Assembly (NCBI RefSeq): GCF_017357825.1
Contig: NZ_CP046072.1
Location: 1,984,001 to 2,048,000, forward strand
Direction of reading: 5' to 3'
DNA: 64,000 nt
DNA from: Sulfurimonas aquatica
Lineage (GTDB): Bacteria; Campylobacterota; Campylobacteria; Campylobacterales; Sulfurimonadaceae
The notes beneath the pieces are model-generated. The model saw nothing but the letters and a program-made list of their open reading frames with translations, searched no databases and was not told where the DNA came from. Both the position numbers and the translations under genes were made by a program. This document shows, piece by piece, positions 40,844 through 47,845 of the stretch (position 1 is the first letter of the stretch; every line of letters begins with the position of its first letter).

Positions 40844-41034
40844 TTTAACCCCTTTAATTTTATTTACAAGTATTTTACATATATTTTTAATTAATCAAAA
40901 AAAATATTTCATGTTGTCAAAATAATTTGAATTTTTTTATAATAATCGAGTAGTTTAGTTACATATTTTTAAACATATTATCATTTTATTTTATGTTTTA
41001 CTATTTCATTTTTTTAGATTGATATACTTTTTAG

Positions 41035-41856
41035 ATGAAATCACTTATTTTAACTTTACTCTTTTCTACCCTTTTATTTGCTCAAAAACCTGATTTATTG
41101 CTCTTGAGTAACTATGAAGAGGAACAAAATATCAATGGTTGGTATATGAGTGAGAAGCTAGATGGTGTGAGAGCTTATTGGGATGGGAATAAACTTATTT
41201 CGAGGAGTGGCAAACTGTTTGCTACTCCCGACTTTTTTACAAAAGATTTTCCAAAGCACAACCTTGATGGTGAACTCTGGAGTAAAAGGGGCGATTTTGA
41301 GGCTATAGTTTCCATTGTAAATCAAAAGTCACCTCACCCAGGATGGGACAATATCACTTATAATATTTTCGAAGTTCCACAAAGTGATGGAAATTTAACA
41401 ACAAGACTTTCCAAAGTTATACAAAGCAACTATGTAAAATTAATACTACAGATAAAAATACAAAACAAAGAACATCTAAAAGAATTTTTACACAAAATAG
41501 AAAGACTCGGAGGAGAAGGAGTAGTCATACGGGATGGATCACTCCCCTACTTCACTGGACGAGGGAAAAATGCTTCTAAAGTAAAAAGCTACATTGATGA
41601 TGAATGTATTGTTGTTGGATACAACAGAGGCAATGGAAAGTTTCAAGATATGGTCGGTTCTCTCTCTTGCAGACTAAAAGATAAAAGAGTTATTAAGATA
41701 GGAAGTGGATTGAGTGAAAAAGAGCGAGTAAATCCTCCAAAAATTGGAACACTTATAACTTTTAAATATTATGGTTTGACTTCAAAAGGAAATCCTAGAT
41801 TTCCCGTGTTTATGAGAGTAAGAGAATTAACTACTTCGACTGACTCCCATGAGTAA
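41035..41856 (+). CDS. Secreted ATP-dependent DNA ligase (LigE type)
   Basis: The 273-residue ligase has a signal peptide (MKSLILTLLFSTLLFA), so it acts in the periplasm. Nucleotidyltransferase motifs are complete: I, SEKLDGVRAYW with the adenylated Lys; Ia, RSGK; III, LDGELW; IV, EGVVIRDG; V, KVKSYID. A small OB domain follows (GYNRGNGKFQDMVGSL). Periplasmic minimal ligases of this kind occur in naturally competent Gram-negatives, where joining of incoming or extracellular DNA has been proposed. It lies between a comEA-like gene and the HHH/ZorA-like gene. Confidence 0.9.
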   Translation: MKSLILTLLFSTLLFAQKPDLLLLSNYEEEQNINGWYMSEKLDGVRAYWDGNKLISRSGKLFATPDFFTKDFPKHNLDGELWSKRGDFEAIVSIVNQKSPHPGWDNITYNIFEVPQSDGNLTTRLSKVIQSNYVKLILQIKIQNKEHLKEFLHKIERLGGEGVVIRDGSLPYFTGRGKNASKVKSYIDDECIVVGYNRGNGKFQDMVGSLSCRLKDKRVIKIGSGLSEKERVNPPKIGTLITFKYYGLTSKGNPRFPVFMRVRELTTSTDSHE

Positions 41857-41960
41857 ACTAATCTTAAAAATCAAGTTTCTCCTTCAGAAAATGACAAGCA
41901 CATTCTTTGTACAATTTTAATAATTAAAAAGCACTAAAGCAAAGTCTCTAAGGACATCAT

Positions 41961-42545
41961 ATCTTAAAATATATAACACTATTTTTCTTAACTATCTCTC
42001 ACTTGTTTGCTCTTGTAGATTTAAACAATGCTACAGCTGCTGAGCTTTTACAATTAAATGGTATAGGAAAAGCAAAATCTCAAAAAATTATAAACTACAG
42101 GGAACTAAATACTTGCTTTAAAAGTTTAGATGAACTTGGAAATATTGAAGGTATTAGCAAGAAGTTAATCGCTAGCAATAGATCTAATATAACTCTTGGC
42201 ATTTGTGCAATAGTTAAAGATAAAGAGAACACTTCAAGTTCAGCCATAAAAGATGTTCTGCTAGACCCTGTAAATATCATCTTTGTCATATTTATTTTTA
42301 TACTTGCACTACTTGATATAAAAACAGGTAAAGACTTTAAGAGTCAAATCGTAAGCATTGGCGTACTAGGTACATTTGTTGGTATATTTATAGGTCTGCA
42401 AGGTTTTAATCCTACTGATATAGTGAATAGTGTCAATGAAATTCTAGTTGGGCTAAAAACAGCATTTTTCACCTCTATAGTTGGTATGGGAGTGTCAACA
42501 ATACTCTCTATCACTCAAAAGCTAAAGGCTAACTCTGAAAACTAG
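41961..42545 (+). CDS. Helix-hairpin-helix domain fused to a MotA/ZorA-like membrane channel subunit
   Basis: The gene encodes a ComEA-type pair of helix-hairpin-helix motifs (VDLNNATAAELLQLNGIGKAK, about residues 18-70) followed by three hydrophobic segments. The core GVLGTFVGIFIGLQGF and GLKTAFFTSIVGMGVSTIL is that of MotA/TolQ/ZorA proton-channel subunits. No ATG starts the frame. TTG at 42003 would cut the signal peptide; ATC at 41961 has AAGGA six bases upstream and gives ILKYITLFFLTISHLFA, a good signal peptide. The HHH part would face the periplasm. Length (about 194 residues) is far below ZorA, which carries a long cytoplasmic tail. The ZorB-like gene follows and overlaps. Confidence 0.65.
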   Translation: MLKYITLFFLTISHLFALVDLNNATAAELLQLNGIGKAKSQKIINYRELNTCFKSLDELGNIEGISKKLIASNRSNITLGICAIVKDKENTSSSAIKDVLLDPVNIIFVIFIFILALLDIKTGKDFKSQIVSIGVLGTFVGIFIGLQGFNPTDIVNSVNEILVGLKTAFFTSIVGMGVSTILSITQKLKANSEN

Positions 42546-43194
42546 TAATAGCGAATGGATGAGTATATCTGACATGATGTCAGGACTCATGCTAGTTTTT
42601 TTGTTCATAGCTATAAGTTTTATGATAGAGGTTGAAAAAGAAAAGCAAGGAATGAAAGATATAGCCATCTCATACAGAGACACAAAAGCAAATCTAAATG
42701 AAGCTCTTTACTCTGAGTTTGAAAATGATCTGGAAGCTTGGGGTGCTACTATCACACAAGAAAACAGCATCACATTCAATTCTCCAGAAGTTCTGTTTGA
42801 AGTAAGTAAAAGTAATATCAAAAATGACTTTAAAACCATTTTGGAAGAGTTTTTCGTAAGATATGTAAAAGTTTTAACTTCAAAAGAGTATAAAGATGAG
42901 ATAAAAGAACTAAGAGTAGAGGGACACACATCTGATAAGTGGGGAAATATCCTATCTGAAAAAGAGATATATCTTAAAAATATGCAACTTTCACAAAGCC
43001 GCGCCTATGAAGTTCTCTCCTACTGTTACTCTTTAGAAGATGAAACTATAAAAGAAAATAGAACTTGGCTAGAAAAACATTTCAGAGCGAATGGAATGGC
43101 GTTTTCTAAGTTAAAAAAGAATGATAAAGCCAGACGTGTTGAGTTTAGCATCCAGATGAAAAGTGAAGATAAGGTTTATGAGATATTAAAATAG
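42535..43194 (+). CDS. MotB/ZorB-like protein with OmpA-type peptidoglycan-binding domain
   Basis: One N-terminal membrane helix (SISDMMSGLMLVFLFIAISFM) with the EWMSISD-M-SGLM pattern of ZorB/MotB stators is followed by a coiled linker and an OmpA-like domain (ELRVEGHTSDKWG, LSQSRAYEVLSYC). ATG at 42559 would lose the conserved Glu-Trp before the helix; CTG at 42535 has AAAGG six bases upstream and restores it, so I prefer CTG. With the previous gene it should form a PMF-driven 5:2-type stator anchored to peptidoglycan. No ZorC, ZorD or ZorE gene is nearby. The upper part of the helix lacks the Asp usual in flagellar MotB, although SISD supplies one. Confidence 0.7.
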   Translation: MKTSNSEWMSISDMMSGLMLVFLFIAISFMIEVEKEKQGMKDIAISYRDTKANLNEALYSEFENDLEAWGATITQENSITFNSPEVLFEVSKSNIKNDFKTILEEFFVRYVKVLTSKEYKDEIKELRVEGHTSDKWGNILSEKEIYLKNMQLSQSRAYEVLSYCYSLEDETIKENRTWLEKHFRANGMAFSKLKKNDKARRVEFSIQMKSEDKVYEILK

Positions 43195-43197
43195 CCT

Positions 43198-43373
43198 ACT
43201 TTAACAATCTAATCTACATCCTTAAAGCAATGTATTTGCCCATAGACAACAATATCCTCTGCTTTTTCTTACCAATGCCTTTGAGAGTATTAAGCTCTTT
43301 TTTAGTTCCATTATTTATATCTACTGCAAAAAAATTGACTCATTCCTAAGAGTAAAATTATTATGATTTTCAT
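43198..43373 (-). pseudogene. Decayed comEA-like gene
   Basis: From an ATG at 43373 the minus strand encodes MKIIIILLLGMSQFF. After a frame change it reads AVDINNGTKKELNTLKGIGK, then after another change AEDIVVYGQIHCFKDVD and a stop. This parallels the intact ComEA at 40595 (FGAVDINTAKEKELMTLKGIGAKK). At least two frameshifts and a stop inactivate it. One frameshift is at a T/A homopolymer after the signal peptide. Confidence 0.75.
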
Positions 43374-43415
43374 TATAAATATTTATCAAATTTAAATTAA
43401 TTATAACAAAAAAAT

Positions 43416-43817
43416 GTGTATAAGTCATGCTATGATGTTATTAGTGGTAAGATTATAGTTAACAAAAGAACTGCAGTTTTGCACCATACAGAATTTTGCA
43501 AAGATCACCTACCTTATAGTAGAAATATTGAATCTAGAATCATTTTTAATAGCAACATGAGATTTCATAAAACAAAAAAAGTTCATATTTTAAGTGAGCT
43601 AAGTAAAAATCTTAGTGCAGAAGATGCAATTGAGATTTTATTACTTGCTGTTAACAATAATCCTACTTCAGTACACATTTACGATAAACTTATAAAACTT
43701 TTAGGTAAACTTAAACGGTACACATCTATACATTTACTTTTGGATGATGCAACAAAAAAATTGTCAGCAGAATTGCGATTACTCAAGAGGGGAAACTACG
43801 ACATAACTGTGAGTTAG
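43416..43817 (+). CDS. Hypothetical protein
   Basis: A 133-residue reading frame from GTG at 43416, with no family that I recognise. The C-terminal two thirds look helical (VHILSELSKNLSAEDAIEILLLAV, SVHIYDKLIKLLGKL), somewhat like helical-repeat or response-regulator-output segments. There is no good ribosome site, and it lies in a decayed region, so it may be a fragment. Its last codons overlap the tRNA-like fragment described next. Confidence 0.35.
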   Translation: MYKSCYDVISGKIIVNKRTAVLHHTEFCKDHLPYSRNIESRIIFNSNMRFHKTKKVHILSELSKNLSAEDAIEILLLAVNNNPTSVHIYDKLIKLLGKLKRYTSIHLLLDDATKKLSAELRLLKRGNYDITVS

Positions 43818-43854
43818 TTACGAGAGGGAGGTTCAACTCTTCCAAGGTCCACCA
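43804..43854 (+). other. tRNA 3'-end-like fragment, possible attachment scar
   Basis: GGAGG-TTCAACT-CTTCC (43827-43843) folds as a T-arm with a consensus T-loop, followed by AAGGTCC and ACCA, the shape of an acceptor strand with encoded CCA. Upstream, TAACT-gtgagtt-AGTTA (43804-43820) could be an anticodon stem-loop. A 5' acceptor strand GGACCTT and a normal D-arm are missing. Integrating elements often leave such tRNA 3' ends at their borders. Confidence 0.35.
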
Positions 43855-44248
43855 AAACTTATACTATTAAAAACTCTTGAATATTGAGTACCTCAATATT
43901 TTCAATTACTCTACTTTGATCTTCAAAATATTTATTTTTTGCACTTATTACCAACAGACAGGTACTGATTATCCATGATGAAGCAATTTACCCCCCCCCC
44001 TCCCTCTCCTTTAGAAAAGGCAATTGCTTTAAAGCCATTGACGAACTTAAGTGTTTCGAAGTGTAAGAAGTAGATTGCTTCGTCCCTCGCAATGACGGGT
44101 TTATATCACTGACAATAACGGGATGGCGTCACTGCAAGCGATGACGGGTTTGTGTCACTGATAATAACGAGATACCGTCACTGCGAGGCTTTAGCCGTGG
44201 CAGTCTAGTTACAAAGTAGATTGCTTTGTGCTACATAATGACTGCTGA
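43855..44248. repeat. Gene-free stretch with REP-like hairpin array (array 1) and a C10 tract
   Basis: No gene is visible. 43991-44000 is a run of ten C. From about 44072 to 44231 lie inverted copies of two hairpin units. Unit A is GTCATTGCGAGGGACGAAG plus CAATCT (stem ATTGC/GCAAT); unit B is AGACTGCCACGGCTAAAGCC plus TCGCAGTGACGG (stems ACTGC/GCAGT and GGCT/AGCC). The same A-link-B composite recurs in arrays 2-4. Confidence 0.75.
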
Positions 44249-44304
44249 CTAACTATAAAGTCGTACCATCAAATATGATAGATGTAATAAATCCAAGTTT
44301 TCAA
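44249..44304 (+). pseudogene. ugd fragment (internal part)
   Basis: The segment from 44249 matches the intact ugd gene at about 50488-50520 almost base for base (CTAACTATAAAG, CGTACCATCAAATATGATAG), then diverges. It encodes the stretch NYKxVPSNMI of UDP-glucose dehydrogenase. The C-terminal end of the same gene is found at 45453-45521. Confidence 0.75.
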
Positions 44305-44501
44305 TTACCGCTTACTTATCCCTGATTGAGTCAGATATAAATTAACAAAATCGTGGCTATTTAAGACTTTTACTTCGCCTTTATAAAATCCTTTATTATT
44401 CGTAATGATGAGCTCACATTCATTTTCTAGAGAACAAAGATATTGAATGTTTTCTTCTATATCAGATCAAGGAAGATATTCGTATCGACAAATATCTTCA
44501 A
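44305..44501 (-). pseudogene. PIN-domain (VapC-like) toxin remnant
   Basis: A TTG at 44501 overlaps the antitoxin stop and starts LKIFVDTNIFLDLI, the PIN N-terminus with its first catalytic Asp, then hits a stop. A different frame continues with ENECELIITNNKGFYKGEVK and VLNSHDFVNLYL, the PIN C-terminus. The central 60-70 residues are missing, so a deletion and frame change removed toxin activity. Confidence 0.75.
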
Positions 44502-44710
44502 AGTACCATCCTATTGTACTTCTCGTCATCAGTTTTAAAATCACTGTTTAAAATTCCTGTAAATTTATTAAATGCACCTTCACTTAAATCTTTTTTCGAG
44601 ATAACAGCTTTTTTAATATGAGATTTTTTATCTACTATGAGTACCGTTTGGTTTAATAACTTCGTAAATTGATTTTGCACTTGTGATATGCCTAATTCTA
44701 ACATCATCAC
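44498..44710 (-). CDS. Antitoxin of a PIN-type toxin-antitoxin pair
   Basis: This 70-residue protein reads MMMLELGISQVQNQFTKLLN then VLIVDKKSHIKKAVISKKDL, the N-terminal fold of Phd/YefM-like antitoxins, where the strand-helix region binds DNA and the tail covers the toxin. Its stop overlaps the start of the broken PIN toxin, the usual operon arrangement. With the toxin dead the gene may persist passively or cross-protect. The exact start among three consecutive Met codons is undecided. Confidence 0.7.
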   Translation of the reverse strand: MMMLELGISQVQNQFTKLLNQTVLIVDKKSHIKKAVISKKDLSEGAFNKFTGILNSDFKTDDEKYNRMVL

Positions 44711-44802
44711 ATCCTTTTACTTTAGTAGTAAACCTAAAAGCATAGAGAGTATCAATGATCTCTGAGAGTTTGCATAGGATGATATGTTTTAATAAACTCA
44801 TT

Positions 44803-44991
44803 AGACTGCCGCGCTTCGCTCGCAGTGACAAAGGGTTGTTATCGCTCGTAGTGACGGCATCCCATTATTGCTAGTGACACAAGCCCGTTATTGTCGGTGA
44901 TGCAAGCCCGTCATTGCTAGTGACACAAACCCGTCATTGCGAGGAACGAAGCAATCTCACAAGTCCGTCATTGCGAGGAACGAAGCAATCT
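44803..44991. repeat. REP-like hairpin array 2, upstream of GIY-YIG gene
   Basis: The array begins with a unit-B variant (AGACTGCCGCGCTTCGCTCG) and continues with degenerate copies of CCCGTTATTG/CCGTCATTGC. It ends with two intact unit-A copies, GTCATTGCGAGGAACGAAGC followed by AATCT. Apart from this array, 44711-45044 holds no gene. Confidence 0.85.
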
Positions 44992-45044
44992 AATCATATT
45001 AATTTGATACAATACCTTACAAAAAATCATTACACGAGTTTAAA

Positions 45045-45335
45045 ATGAAGCAAGGCTATGTCTATATAATGACAAACAAAAAAGATGGAACACTCTATGT
45101 AGGTGTAACTAGTAACCTTGTAAGACGAGTTTATGAACATAAAAACGGATTAGTAGATGGTTTTACAAAAAAATACAACTTAAAACAGCTAGTATATTTT
45201 GAAGTATATGACGATATTAGTGAAGCTATAAAACAAGAGAAGCAGTTAAAAGCAGGTTCAAGGAAGAAGAAGAAGGTAGAGCTAATAGTTTCTGTAAATG
45301 AGTCTTGGGATGATTTGTATGGGAGTATAACCTAG
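45045..45335 (+). CDS. GIY-YIG family endonuclease, small (UPF0213-like)
   Basis: A 96-residue single-domain nuclease. The family signature is GYVYIMTNKKDGTLYVGVT, with the catalytic Arg in NLVRRVYEHK and the Glu in EAIKQEKQLK. There is no DNA-binding extension. A possible -10 TACAAT lies at 45008-45013. REP-like arrays lie directly on both sides, and the TAG stop is part of the first unit-B repeat (CTAGACTGCC), so gene and repeat are physically joined. This suggests, but does not prove, that the nuclease moves or maintains the repeats. Confidence 0.88.
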   Translation: MKQGYVYIMTNKKDGTLYVGVTSNLVRRVYEHKNGLVDGFTKKYNLKQLVYFEVYDDISEAIKQEKQLKAGSRKKKKVELIVSVNESWDDLYGSIT

Positions 45336-45432
45336 ACTGCCACGGCTAAAGCCTCGCAGTGACGGAGGGTTGTGTCATTGCGAGGGACGAAGCAATCTCA
45401 CAAACCCATCATTGCGAGGGACGAAGTAATCT
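45331..45432. repeat. REP-like hairpin array 3, downstream of GIY-YIG gene
   Basis: One intact unit B (GACTGCCACGGCTAAAGCCT then CGCAGTGACGG) is followed by two unit-A copies with the GAGGGACGAAG variant. It continues into TCTACTCTGTGCAGAACGGTA, which resembles the link TCTACTTTGCATAGAACAGT in array 4. Between here and 45607 only the ugd tail and AT-rich sequence are seen. Confidence 0.85.
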
Positions 45433-45452
45433 ACTCTGTGCAGAACGGTACA

Positions 45453-45521
45453 TTAGAGGAAACTCTAGCTGATGTTATAGATAAAGTATATACTCGTGAT
45501 ATTTTCCAAAGTGATAGTTAG
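45453..45521 (+). pseudogene. ugd fragment (C-terminal end)
   Basis: The frame reads [20 protein letters not shown] then DS and a stop, against [20 protein letters not shown] then DS at the end of the intact Ugd (50900). It lacks a start. About 100 codons of the gene that should lie between it and the fragment at 44249 are gone. Confidence 0.85.
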
Positions 45522-45606
45522 AGGTTTTTGAAATCTTTTTTACCCTCAATAGAATAGTTAAAATTATTAGAATTTATAAAGTAGGTATTTGACTACCTAT
45601 AAATAG

Positions 45607-46457
45607 GATATAGTAACTTATCTAATACCGACTAAAGGAAGTCACGATTTAAGTAGGCGCGCACATATTTTAAAAATGCATGGAATGAGTTTTAGAGAGT
45701 ATTTAGAACTTATGTTAGATATAGAACTTCCAATCATTAAACTCGAAGATATATTAAAAAGTCATGAAGATATTATTTTTGATATAACGGCTAAGCTTGA
45801 AAAACTAGATGTAAGAGTTATCCCCTTGTTTAAAAGATATTTAAAAGTTGGTTATTATCCATATTCATTAGATATTGATGATGACGATGTATTTATTGAT
45901 ACTTTAAAACAAAATATACATATATCAATCTCTTACGACTTACTGTCCGTTTACCCTAGCTTGGATGGCAATAGTATAAAAAAATGAATTTACTTTTGAA
46001 AATTATAATGCACTCAGTTCCTTTTGTGCCTGTAATTGAAAAACTAAAAACTACTCTAGAAATTGGTGATGGAAGAACACTTAAAGAGTATTTTATAAAA
46101 CTTGAAGATGCCGGAATCATAAAACTTTTAATGAAGTCATCTTCAAAAGGGCTCCAGCAATTAGAAAAACCAGAAAAAATTTATCTAGATAATACCAATT
46201 TACTAGGTATTGCAGAAAGTAATATTGGGACACTCCGAGAAACATTTTTCCTAAATGCTGTAGCAGAAGTTCACAATGTAACTTATCCAAAAAAAGGAGA
46301 TTTCTTGATAGACAATAATTTCTTATTTGAAGTTGGTGGACGAAATAAGGGGTTTACTCAAATAAAAGATATTCCTAATAGTTACCTTGCCTGTGATGAT
46401 CTTGAAATAGGTTATGGTAACAAGATTCCACTTTGGTTTTTTGGCTTTTTATACTAG
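45607..46457 (+). pseudogene. DUF4143-type AAA ATPase, 5' truncated and frameshifted
   Basis: The first frame (45607-45985) reads SHDLSRRAHILKMHGMSFRE then IPLFKRYLKVGYYP, typical of the middle of AAA_14/DUF4143 ATPases. The second (from 45984) continues the same protein with LLLKIIMHSVPFVPVIEKL, LEDAGIIKLL and the RETFFLNAVAEV block. The shift is at a run of seven A (about 45977-45983). The N-terminal Walker A part is absent. These proteins are common accessory ATPases of uncertain function. Confidence 0.75.
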
Positions 46458-46486
46458 AAAACATAATAGCTGCATATATAGATCTG

Positions 46487-46549
46487 CATGAGCTAATTAG
46501 TTTGACAAATAGCTCATATAATGATACGATTATTAAATTAATCAGCTCA
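46487..46549. promoter_or_regulatory. Promoter with repeated AGCTCAT-type operators before fic
   Basis: ATGAGCTAATTA (46487-46498) and TTAATCAGCTCAT (about 46537-46549) form an inverted repeat with one mismatch; a further TAGCTCAT lies between them. The set surrounds TTGACA with TACGAT 17 bases on, a plausible promoter. The right arm abuts the GAGG ribosome site of the Fic gene, so autoregulation is possible. Confidence 0.5.
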
Positions 46550-46559
46550 TGAGGTATAA

Positions 46560-47693
46560 ATGAAAAATAAACAACAGTGGATTTGGCTACATCAGGACTA
46601 TCCAAAGTTTCACTATAACATTCATAAACTTCTTCCTAAAGTTACACAAATAGCTCAAAATATTGGTCAAGTAAAGGCTCTTATCAGTTTACTTGATACA
46701 GATTCTCAGAACACTATAAAAGTAGATCTCTATACTAATGAAATAGTATCAACTTCTGCGATTGAAGGAGAGAAGCTCTCAAGAGAGAGTGTAAGGTCAT
46801 CAATAAGAAAAAAATTAGATTCACCATTTGATACAGTACATGATAAGTCAACTGATCACACCGATGCACTTGCTGATATACTTATGGATACACTTTTAAA
46901 TGCAGCACCTCTTGAGTTAGAGCGTTTACATAAATGGCATATTGCACTTTTATCTCATACACCAAGTAATTTTAACAAAGTCAAACTTGGAGAATTTCGA
47001 GACTATGACGATATGCAAATTGTCTCTGGACCGATAGGCAAAGAGAAGGTACATTATGTAGGGTTGCCCCATGGAAGAATTAGTGAGGACATTAAGTCCT
47101 TTATAGAATATATAAATAACTCTAAAGACGATATGTATATCAAAAGTGCAGTAGCTCATTTATGGTTTGTAACTATCCACCCTTATGATGATGGTAATGG
47201 TAGAATAGCAAGAATCATAAGTGATTATATAGTATCTCAAAGTTTTGGATTAGAATATAAATATTTTTCTATTTCTACAGCTATTGCGAGTGATCGTAAA
47301 AATTATTATGAAAAGTTAGAAATGTCTCAAAACCTTACAGATAATCCAAGCCTAGATTGCACATCTTGGATAGCTTGGTATTTAGATAGATTTAATGATT
47401 CACTTCAAGAAACACTAAATTCTATAGATAAAGTTATGAGTAAAACAAAATTTTGGGATAAGGTAAGACATGTTACTCTTAATCAACGCCAAATAAAAGT
47501 ACTTAGTAAATTATTAGAATATAATGCAGGTGAGTTTCAAGGTTCTCTAACAACTAAAAAATATGTAGCAATAACAAAAACTTCATTAGCAACTGCAAAA
47601 AGAGATATGCAAGAGCTTCTAAAATATGGATGCTTATATCAAATTGAAGGCACACAAGGAAGAAATATTAAATATGACCTTCTGTATGAATGA
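46560..47693 (+). CDS. Fic-domain protein with N-terminal inhibitory helix (class II), possible AMPylase
   Basis: The 377-residue protein has a Fic core with HPYDDGNGRIARI, which fits HPFxxGNGR with the catalytic His. The upstream inhibitory motif is STSAIEGE around residue 65, whose Glu blocks ATP binding until released. An N-terminal DUF4172-like region (WIWLHQDYPKFHYN) and a C-terminal winged-helix-like segment (TTKKYVAITKTSLATAKRDMQEL) complete a typical layout for large bacterial Fic proteins with DNA-binding tails. Fic enzymes AMPylate hydroxyl side chains; the target here is unknown. It appears intact amid decayed neighbours, and its promoter has repeated operators. Confidence 0.88.
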   Translation: MKNKQQWIWLHQDYPKFHYNIHKLLPKVTQIAQNIGQVKALISLLDTDSQNTIKVDLYTNEIVSTSAIEGEKLSRESVRSSIRKKLDSPFDTVHDKSTDHTDALADILMDTLLNAAPLELERLHKWHIALLSHTPSNFNKVKLGEFRDYDDMQIVSGPIGKEKVHYVGLPHGRISEDIKSFIEYINNSKDDMYIKSAVAHLWFVTIHPYDDGNGRIARIISDYIVSQSFGLEYKYFSISTAIASDRKNYYEKLEMSQNLTDNPSLDCTSWIAWYLDRFNDSLQETLNSIDKVMSKTKFWDKVRHVTLNQRQIKVLSKLLEYNAGEFQGSLTTKKYVAITKTSLATAKRDMQELLKYGCLYQIEGTQGRNIKYDLLYE

Positions 47694-47725
47694 AAAAATT
47701 GCAATGAATGAAAAAATTACAACCA
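47686..47725. repeat. Short tandem duplication at the end of fic
   Basis: GAATGAAAAAATTGCAAT is followed directly by GAATGAAAAAATTACAAC. The first copy includes the fic stop region. It is probably replication slippage. Confidence 0.5.
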
Positions 47726-47803
47726 TTTTGAATTAACATCTTTACCAGCTAATCTTTTAACGTCTCCATCTGGTAAGTTCTGAATCGCAGTAAATATTTT
47801 CAT
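47717..47803 (-). pseudogene. Short orphan reading frame, possible gene remnant
   Basis: A 28-codon frame starts MKIFTAIQNLPDGDVKRLAG and stops after SKWL. The sequence looks protein-like but I do not recognise it. It has no convincing ribosome site and lies among repeats, so it is probably the front end of a lost gene. Confidence 0.3.
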
Positions 47804-47845
47804 AAAATAAATTTACTTTTAAAATCATCATTTGAACTAGATTCT

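Noticed and set aside
41961-43194. A complete Zorya defence system
   Set aside because: Only ZorA- and ZorB-like parts are present; there is no ZorC, ZorD or ZorE, and the ZorA tail is missing.
43991-44000. C10 tract as a phase-variation site
   Set aside because: No coding frame crosses it and no promoter can be assigned around it; it is noted only as a homopolymer in decayed DNA.
44628-44831. 67-codon minus-strand frame beginning MSLRAKRGS
   Set aside because: Its N-terminus is a translation of the hairpin repeat and it overlaps the antitoxin gene, which is better supported.
44803-45432. CRISPR-like appearance of the repeated GTCATTGCGAGG units
   Set aside because: Spacing is irregular, units are degenerate and in both orientations, there are no unique spacers of constant length, and no cas genes are present.
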